NCBI GenBank assembly: GCA_017538465.1
Contig: JAFYIW010000026.1
Span: 1 to 5,457, forward strand
Direction of reading: 5' to 3'
DNA: 5,457 nucleotides
Source: Victivallales bacterium
Lineage (GTDB): Bacteria; Verrucomicrobiota; Lentisphaeria; Oligosphaerales; Oligosphaeraceae
A program made the position numbers and the translations under genes. Positions 1 through 4,224 of the stretch are shown here, one piece after another; position 1 is the first letter of the stretch; the number at the start of each line of letters is the position of its first letter. A model generated the notes under the pieces. It searched no databases. It saw only the letters and a list, made by a program, of their open reading frames with translations, and was not told where the DNA came from.

Positions 1-162
1 CTGCTCTTTGGCCATGACTACCGCACCTACAGCCGTTCCGAACTGCTCATCCTGGTCACCGTGAATGTCATTGACCACGCCAATTTCCAGGAGGACCTGA
101 TTCGGCGTTACAAGATTTCCCTGGAGGAAATCGCCAAACACCAGAAGGACGAGACCTATTGA
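1..162 (+). CDS. Secretin of type II secretion / type IV pilus family, C-terminal end only
   Basis: Frame 1 is open from the first base to a TGA at 160-162 and gives the last 53 residues of a protein that begins outside the window. The segment LLFGHDYRTYSRSELLILVT followed by VNVI matches the end of the secretin domain, where an LFG..., charged stretch and ELLILVTP-V/I block close the outer-membrane beta-barrel gate. Secretins form the multimeric outer-membrane channel through which type II substrates or type IV pili pass. The usual proline of the LVTP motif is valine here. After the barrel end there is a short hydrophilic tail of about 25 residues rich in charged residues, a place where some secretins bind a pilotin, although no pilotin site can be identified. 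The stop lies 3 bases before the ATPase start, so the two are almost surely one operon. The order secretin then ATPase is the gspD-gspE order of type II systems, but a type IV pilus PilQ cannot be excluded from so short a piece. Confidence 0.8.
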   Translation: MLFGHDYRTYSRSELLILVTVNVIDHANFQEDLIRRYKISLEEIAKHQKDETY

Positions 163-165
163 CCC

Positions 166-1821
166 ATGGCAGAGCAAAATGCACAGACTTACCTGCAGGG
201 GGCGCCTTTGGTGGAGAAGATCCGCGCGCTGACTGCCGCACGCCTCAAGGCCGCAGACCCGGGCACCCTCAACATCGGCACCCAGGCACTTGACCAGGCG
301 TTCATCGAGGAGGGCAAAATCGATGACTCCGCAATGCTCGCCATCTACGCGGAGGCGTCCGGTCTGCCCGCGCTGGACGAGCAGGAGACGCACGACGTGC
401 CCTACTATCCGGACGTCACCTACGATTTCCTCAACGCGAATGTCTGTCTGCCACTGCTCTGGAACGCGGACCGAACCGTGCTGGCGCTGGCCGCGCCATA
501 CGAGGCAGGGCGAATCGCGCAGCTGTGGCACAATCTCTACGAGACGGAGGTCGAGCTGATCCTCACCCGACGCTCGTTCATCGACCGCTTCCTCGCCTCC
601 ACCTACGACCGGCCGGATGACAATCTCGGCGCCGCCGGCGACGCGGATTCCGAACAGGCTCTGCGCGACTTGGCCAAGGAGGCCCCCATTGTCCGGCTGG
701 TCAATGACATCTTCACCCGCGCCCAGGAGACCGGCACCTCCGACATCCACATCGAACCCACTGAAAAGGATGTGCAAATCCGCTTCCGCATCGACGGCAT
801 GCTCCAGACGGTCCTGCGCCCGCCGATTGCGCAGTTCCCCGCCATCTCCTCGCGCATCAAGCTGCTCTCCAACATGAACATCGCCGAACGGCGACTGCCG
901 CAGGACGGGCGTATCGAGCTCTCCGGCGGGGGGATGAACTCCATCGACGTGCGCGTCTCCACGATTCCCACCATGCACGGCGAATCCATCGTGCTGCGAC
1001 TGCTCCAGAAGGACTCGTCGGTCTTCGAGCTGGACAAGGTGGGGCTGCTGCCCGACACCATGGAGGAACTCACCGCGCTCTACAACATGCCCCACGGAAT
1101 GATCCTCATCGTGGGTCCCACGGGCTCCGGCAAGACCACCACGCTCTACTGCATCATGAAGCAGCTCAATGCGGATTTCCGGAAGATCATCACCATCGAG
1201 GACCCGGTGGAATATCAGCTGGAGGGCCTTCAGCAGATTCAGGTGCGGGCCAACATCGGCCTGACCTTCGCCAGCGGGCTGCGTGCCATCGTGCGCCAGG
1301 ACCCCGATGTGGTGCTGGTCGGGGAAATCCGCGACAAGGAGACCGCCGAAATCGCCATCCACGCCTCGCTGACGGGACATCTGGTGCTTTCCACCCTCCA
1401 CACCAATGACGCCGCCGGCGCAATTTCGCGTCTGGTCGAGATGGGCGTCGAGGGCTTTCTGATTTCCTCTGCGCTCCTGGCAGTCGCCTCGCAGCGGCTG
1501 GTCCGGCGCATCTGCCCGGAATGCCATGGCGCCGGATACATCGGCGAACCCACTCCCGAGAACCCGCGGGGCAAGCGCTGCCGCAACTGCATGGGCTCCG
1601 GCTACCGCGGCCGTATCGCCATTTTCGAGTTGATGGTCATCAACGATGAACTCCGTGCCGCCATCAACCAACATCAGGACACTTCCGTGCTGAATCAAAT
1701 CGCCAAACGCCATGGCATGCGCTCACTCAAGGAGGATGGCGACCTCAAAGTCCAGAAGGGCCTAACCACCACCTCCGAGGTCATGCGCGTCTGCCAGCTC
1801 GACATCGGCGACCTGGGGTGA
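166..1821 (+). CDS. gspE: GspE/PilB-family assembly ATPase of type II secretion or type IV pilus
   Basis: This 551-residue cytoplasmic hexameric ATPase powers pseudopilus or pilus assembly by driving the inner-membrane platform protein. Residues about 30-150 resemble the N-terminal T2SSE_N/MshEN-type domain (IEEGKIDDSAMLAIYAEASG then LP). The nucleotide-binding core follows: SDIHIEP at 192-198, RFRIDG at 206-211, Walker A GPTGSGKT at 317-324, Asp box IITIEDPVEY at 341-350, Walker B DVVLVGEIRD at 381-390 with Glu387, and His box HASLTGHLVLSTLHTND at 399-415. Two CxxC pairs (450/453 and 472/475) form the zinc-binding tetracysteine site found in GspE and PilB but not in PilT, so this is an assembly rather than a retraction ATPase. 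All key residues are intact and the length is usual. ATG 166 follows the secretin stop by 3 bases, suggesting translational coupling; no Shine-Dalgarno motif sits at normal distance. Secretin adjacency favours GspE over PilB, but the two are hard to separate by motif. Confidence 0.95.
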   Translation: MAEQNAQTYLQGAPLVEKIRALTAARLKAADPGTLNIGTQALDQAFIEEGKIDDSAMLAIYAEASGLPALDEQETHDVPYYPDVTYDFLNANVCLPLLWNADRTVLALAAPYEAGRIAQLWHNLYETEVELILTRRSFIDRFLASTYDRPDDNLGAAGDADSEQALRDLAKEAPIVRLVNDIFTRAQETGTSDIHIEPTEKDVQIRFRIDGMLQTVLRPPIAQFPAISSRIKLLSNMNIAERRLPQDGRIELSGGGMNSIDVRVSTIPTMHGESIVLRLLQKDSSVFELDKVGLLPDTMEELTALYNMPHGMILIVGPTGSGKTTTLYCIMKQLNADFRKIITIEDPVEYQLEGLQQIQVRANIGLTFASGLRAIVRQDPDVVLVGEIRDKETAEIAIHASLTGHLVLSTLHTNDAAGAISRLVEMGVEGFLISSALLAVASQRLVRRICPECHGAGYIGEPTPENPRGKRCRNCMGSGYRGRIAIFELMVINDELRAAINQHQDTSVLNQIAKRHGMRSLKEDGDLKVQKGLTTTSEVMRVCQLDIGDLG

Positions 1822-1831
1822 TTGGAACGTC

Positions 1832-1906
1832 GTGCGGGACGCGCGAAGGCCAAACCGCTCCTGATTGACTGCCCTCACATGGTCTGGCAGGCGCGGCGTC
1901 CCGCAC
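1832..1906. repeat. Long imperfect inverted repeat (hairpin) between gspE and hldD
   Basis: Eleven bases at 1832-1842 (gtgcgggacgc) are perfectly complementary to 1896-1906 (gcgtcccgcac). Pairing continues inward with 1843-1845 against 1892-1894 after a single bulged base at 1895. A second arm pairs 1849-1856 (gccaaacc) with 1881-1888 (ggtctggc) with one mismatch. The apical loop is about 24 bases. No T-tract follows directly on either strand, so it does not look like a standard intrinsic terminator. It starts 11 bases after the gspE stop and ends 25 bases before the hldD start. It may be a dispersed extragenic palindrome, an mRNA processing or stability element between two operon genes, or a small structured RNA. 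The pairing is seen directly; any function is unknown. Confidence 0.7.
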
Positions 1907-1930
1907 ACCACCGTAAACAATCTTTTCATT

Positions 1931-2944
1931 ATGGACAAAGATTCTTGGATTCTAGTGACCGGCGGCGCCGGACTGATCGGCAGCGCAATCGTGTTTGAGC
2001 TCAATCAACGGGGCTACAACAACATCGTGATTGCCGACCACTTGGCCACTGGTGAAAAATGGCAGAACCTCCGCGCCCTCAATTTCGTGGACTACCACGA
2101 GAAGGACGATTTTTATAACTTGCTAATTACAAGCAAGTTAGATATACTGTATAAATTCGATGTCATCTTCCATCTGGGAAACTGCTCGGACACCACCGAG
2201 GCGGATGCGACCTACCTGATCAAGAACAATTTCGACTACGGCAAGGCGCTCACCGCTTATTGTGAACGCAACGGCGCACGCATGATCTACGCCTCCAGCG
2301 CCGCCACCTACGGCGACGGCGAAGAAGGCTTCCTGGATGACGAAAATGGCCTGCTGAAACTCCGCCCGCTCAACAAATACGGCTACTCCAAGCAGCTCTT
2401 CGACCAGTATCTTCTTCGTACCAACCGTTTCGCAAAACCCGCCGGCGGCGCCTCCTTCGTCGGCGTGAAATACTCCAATGTCTTCGGCCCAAATGAGTAT
2501 CACAAGGCGCACATGCGCAGCATGCTGCTTCGTTGCTACGAGCAAATCACCGCAACGGGCAGCGTGAAGCTCTTCAAGAGCTATCGTCCTGAATATGCGG
2601 ATGGCGAGCAGGTACGTGATTTCCTCTATGTCAAGGACGCCGCGAAGATGACCATCTTCTTCATGAACGAGGGTGCCTTCTGCACTGGTTTGTATAATAT
2701 TGGCTTCGGCGCCACCCGCTCCTGGAATGATTTGGCACGGGCAATGTTCGCCGCGATGGACAAGCCCGTGAACATCGAATACATCGAAATGCCCGAGGCG
2801 CTAAAATCCCGTTACCAGTATTACACCTGCCTGGACATCAGCAAGATTCGGAAAGCAGGCTACACCGCGCCCCTGACTTCTCTGGAAGATGCGGCGAAGG
2901 ACTATGTTGCCTACCTGAAGCGCGGCGCCCACCTCGGAGAATAA
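1931..2944 (+). CDS. hldD: ADP-L-glycero-D-manno-heptose 6-epimerase
   Basis: This 337-residue NAD(P)-dependent short-chain dehydrogenase/epimerase converts ADP-D-glycero-D-manno-heptose to the L-glycero form, the donor for the lipopolysaccharide inner core. The Rossmann motif TGGAGLIGS is at 10-18 (GxxGxxG at 11/14/17). HldD-typical blocks follow: IFHLGNCSDTTE at 79-90, YASSAATYG at 120-128 with the catalytic serine, and NKYGYSK at 148-154 with the YxxxK pair Tyr150/Lys154. NVFGPNEYHKAHM at 183-195 has Lys192 at the place of the second catalytic residue of characterised HldD, and KSRYQYYTCLDI is at 292-303. These blocks separate it from UDP-galactose epimerases. ATG 1931 is chosen because it puts the Rossmann strand at residues 7-10, as usual. 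An in-frame ATG at 1865 would add 22 unrelated residues encoded by the hairpin arm. The gene is somewhat longer than the roughly 310 residues of the enterobacterial enzyme. No Shine-Dalgarno motif is visible, and an AT-rich patch lies at 2109-2157. It is probably expressed with gspE, as no promoter is obvious in the gap. Confidence 0.92.
   Translation: MDKDSWILVTGGAGLIGSAIVFELNQRGYNNIVIADHLATGEKWQNLRALNFVDYHEKDDFYNLLITSKLDILYKFDVIFHLGNCSDTTEADATYLIKNNFDYGKALTAYCERNGARMIYASSAATYGDGEEGFLDDENGLLKLRPLNKYGYSKQLFDQYLLRTNRFAKPAGGASFVGVKYSNVFGPNEYHKAHMRSMLLRCYEQITATGSVKLFKSYRPEYADGEQVRDFLYVKDAAKMTIFFMNEGAFCTGLYNIGFGATRSWNDLARAMFAAMDKPVNIEYIEMPEALKSRYQYYTCLDISKIRKAGYTAPLTSLEDAAKDYVAYLKRGAHLGE
2116..2140. 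other. Perfect 9-bp hairpin inside hldD, in an AT-rich patch
   Basis: Bases 2116-2124 (taacttgct) are perfectly complementary to 2132-2140 (agcaagtta), with a 7-base loop. It lies in the hldD coding sequence within a 49-base stretch (2109-2157) containing only 10 G or C by my count, in contrast to the GC-rich gene around it. The stretch encodes residues around FYNLLITSKLDILYKF, a poorly conserved region between conserved blocks. A sigma70-like pair, TTGCTA at 2120-2125 and TATACT at 2143-2148, is spaced by 17 bases in the same place. An internal promoter or a chance pairing are both possible. Confidence 0.4.
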
Positions 2945-2973
2945 TCTATATCATTGCGCTCTAGCACAAGGGT

Positions 2974-3013
2974 AAAAAACCGCCCGGCGGAGGAATTTCC
3001 TCTCCGGGCGGTT
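2974..3013 (-). terminator. Intrinsic terminator of the prepilin-like gene, possibly bidirectional
   Basis: Bases 2978-2987 (aaccgcccgg) pair perfectly with 3004-3013 (ccgggcggtt). The inner bases 2990-2993 pair with 2999-3002, leaving a small loop. On the minus strand the stem is followed by six T residues (complement of 2974-2979), giving a textbook Rho-independent terminator 26 bases past the stop of the minus-strand prepilin-like gene. On the plus strand the stem starts 33 bases after the hldD stop, but what follows is only ttcaggtttt, so termination of hldD transcripts is probably weaker. Its position between two convergent genes fits a shared terminator. Confidence 0.88.
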
Positions 3014-3038
3014 CAGGTTTTACGACTTTCTGGGAGAT

Positions 3039-3860
3039 TTAGATATTCGCCCAGCCCCACTGACTGCGCGGGAACCAGATGTAGTCGTTGTCCTGCTTGC
3101 GATAGCAGTTGAAACGGGTGTCTTTTTCACTGGCATCGATTGGACCGACATGGCCATCGCCGAAGGACATGTTGAGCTTGTTGGTGTGGCGGAAGAAGCC
3201 AACCCAGGTCGTGCCGGCGCGAATGATATCCGGATGGATGAACTGGTTGCCCGTCCAGCCGTTGTTCTCCATCGTGCCGTCCATGTAGCAGAGATAGAGC
3301 GCAGGCTTCGGGATGAGTCCCCACTTCTTCCAGTCGGCATCGACGTCCCAGTGGTTGTTGTTCAAGGGGAATCCGTTCTCCCACTTGGCCTTGCCGGAAC
3401 TCGTCCAGTGTCCATGGGAGTATCCGCAACAGACATTGGCGACATAGCCGAGGTTGCCCCAGAGACGCTGTTCGGCGCGATGCGACGGACACTGCATCAG
3501 CCGGTGCGCCGCAGTCGCGCGCGCCCGCTGCTCGGGCAGACGCGTGTCCCAGCACGGGTCTTGTTGCTGCCATTCGGCCTCGGTGATGGGGCCGCCGGGC
3601 AAGCAGTAGTTGGCGGTGAACCACCAGTAGCGCACAAGGCTGCCATTTGGGGTATAGTCGGCGCGCACAGGCGGGCTGAAGCCGTCTGAGTCGTCCGCAT
3701 ACAACTGGGCACCCAGGATGATGGATTTCAGATTGCTGGTGCACTGAGTGGCACGGGCCTTCTCGCGCGCCTTGGAGAGCGCGGGAAGAAGCATGGACGC
3801 CAAGATGGCGATGATAGCAATAACTACCAGCAGTTCAATCAAAGTAAATGTTTTTTTCAT
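3039..3860 (-). CDS. Prepilin-like protein with FTLIELL N-terminus and H-X9-DG motif
   Basis: This 273-residue protein begins MKKTFTLIELLVVIAIIAIL, the class III signal of pilins and pseudopilins: a short basic leader, then a hydrophobic helix with Glu at +5 of the mature form. The next residues, ALSKAREKAR at 27-36 and SNLKSIILGAQLYADDSDG at 42-60, are typical of the very large prepilin families of Lentisphaerota and Planctomycetota. Further on are a QCPS block (123-126), a YVANVCCGYS segment (139-148), and RHTNKLNMSFGDGHV, where His225, nine residues and Asp235-Gly236 make the H-X9-DG processing-associated motif. The product should be an inner-membrane-anchored subunit with an extracytoplasmic globular domain. 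The residue before the expected cleavage site is Thr4 rather than glycine. ATG 3860 is preferred over an in-frame ATG at 3917, because the latter lies upstream of the predicted -10 box and would bury the leader. It is convergent with hldD and divergent from the exported protein gene. The specific role is unknown. Confidence 0.9.
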   Translation of the reverse strand: MKKTFTLIELLVVIAIIAILASMLLPALSKAREKARATQCTSNLKSIILGAQLYADDSDGFSPPVRADYTPNGSLVRYWWFTANYCLPGGPITEAEWQQQDPCWDTRLPEQRARATAAHRLMQCPSHRAEQRLWGNLGYVANVCCGYSHGHWTSSGKAKWENGFPLNNNHWDVDADWKKWGLIPKPALYLCYMDGTMENNGWTGNQFIHPDIIRAGTTWVGFFRHTNKLNMSFGDGHVGPIDASEKDTRFNCYRKQDNDYIWFPRSQWGWANI

Positions 3861-3906
3861 GGCTATGACAGAAAGGTTGGGAAGTGCTGACAAACAGACA
3901 ATGCTA

Positions 3907-3934
3907 ATTATAGGCAAAATCCGGCTAATATCAA
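3907..3934 (-). promoter_or_regulatory. Sigma70-type promoter of the prepilin-like gene
   Basis: Read on the minus strand, TTGATA (complement of 3929-3934) is separated by 16 bases from a consensus TATAAT (complement of 3907-3912). The expected transcription start is near 3900, giving a leader of about 40 bases before ATG 3860. The -35 differs from TTGACA at one position and the -10 is perfect. It stands out in an otherwise GC-rich region and points in the right direction for the gene. Confidence 0.75.
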
Positions 3935-3938
3935 GTTG

Positions 3939-3954
3939 ATAGACAAGTGTCTAT
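3939..3954. promoter_or_regulatory. Operator-like palindrome next to the prepilin promoter
   Basis: The sequence atagaca-ag-tgtctat is a perfect 7-bp inverted repeat with a 2-base spacer. It lies 4 bases upstream of the -35 box, where a dimeric activator would contact RNA polymerase. A similar half-site, acagaca at 3894-3900 (one mismatch to atagaca), overlaps the predicted transcription start, so a repression or looping arrangement is also possible. No regulator gene is in the window and the motif matches no operator I recognise. Confidence 0.45.
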
Positions 3955-4018
3955 TGGCGATTCGCATTCGGGGCTGTTCCTCCTGACATTCTGCCGCATT
4001 TCCGCCGTCACCTCCAGG

Positions 4019-4118
4019 CGCTCTGCCGGAGCGGCTTGGCCTGCCGGGACAGGTTCCTTTCGTGCATTTCGCGTGTTTCGCGGGAAAAATGCGCGCTTTA
4101 CGCCTGGCATTTTTACCG
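4019..4118. repeat. Structured intergenic region with several small hairpins
   Basis: Part of a non-coding gap (3861-4224) between divergent genes. Three potential hairpins follow each other: cgctc (4019-4023) with gagcg (4029-4033), cctg (4040-4043) with cagg (4050-4053), and the strongest, cgg-g-aaaaatgc (4081-4092) with gcattttt-a-ccg (4107-4118), which is 11 pairs and one mismatch. No T-tract follows the last stem on either strand. Short frames crossing this stretch show no protein-like sequence. A dispersed extragenic repeat is the simplest reading, inferred from structure only. Confidence 0.5.
4058..4084 (+). repeat. Three-unit 9-nt periodic array (TTTCGYGNN)
   Basis: The units tttcgtgca, tttcgcgtg and tttcgcggg lie head to tail without gaps. 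Each begins TTTCG. The pattern resembles TTTCGTG-type intergenic repeats that I recall from various bacterial genomes, whose translated frames read as repeated Phe-Arg-X. That recollection has not been checked here. The array directly abuts the hairpin at 4081-4118. Confidence 0.55.
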
Positions 4119-4150
4119 GACAGCAATGTTTCAACTTCTAATTTCCCTCC

Positions 4151-4171
4151 AACCTCTAACCTCTAACCTTA
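4151..4171 (+). repeat. Three-unit 7-nt tandem repeat (aacctct)
   Basis: The units aacctct, aacctct and aacctta are contiguous, with two differences in the last unit. They sit 54 bases upstream of the start of the exported protein gene. On the opposite strand the pattern reads agaggtt. Slippage of such a tract could change spacing in the 5' region of the downstream gene, but no matching promoter was found to support a phase-variation role. Confidence 0.6.
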
Positions 4172-4224
4172 TTTGCTCTATATTAAACGTCGTTGCGATG
4201 TCCCCGCACATAAAGATTTCCACC

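Noticed and set aside
603..1592. Minus-strand frames opposite gspE (603-1073, 1190-1423, 1239-1592).
   Set aside because: They are antisense to a fully conserved ATPase and have no protein-like features.
1865..1930. A longer HldD from the in-frame ATG at 1865.
   Set aside because: The extra 22 residues come from the hairpin region, have no resemblance to HldD and would move the Rossmann motif away from the N-terminus.
3127..3744. Open frames overlapping the prepilin-like gene: minus strand 3127-3744 and plus strand 3150-3689.
   Set aside because: Both are shadows in GC-rich coding DNA. The frame with the FTLIELL helix and H-X9-DG motif accounts for the region.
3861..3917. A longer prepilin-like protein from an in-frame ATG at 3917.
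   Set aside because: That ATG lies upstream of the TATAAT box on the minus strand, so a transcript from this promoter would not contain it. It would also put 19 extra residues before the MKKT leader.
3908..4141. Several 60- to 75-codon frames on both strands in the intergenic region.
   Set aside because: They are repeat-derived peptides (Phe-Arg-X or Arg-Asn-X patterns from the 9-nt array), with no start signals, no hydrophobic or domain pattern, and different frames are open at once.
4156..4184. Possible plus-strand promoter for the exported protein gene with TATATT at 4179-4184.
   Set aside because: No acceptable -35 element lies 16-18 bases upstream, so the AT-rich hexamer alone is not enough.
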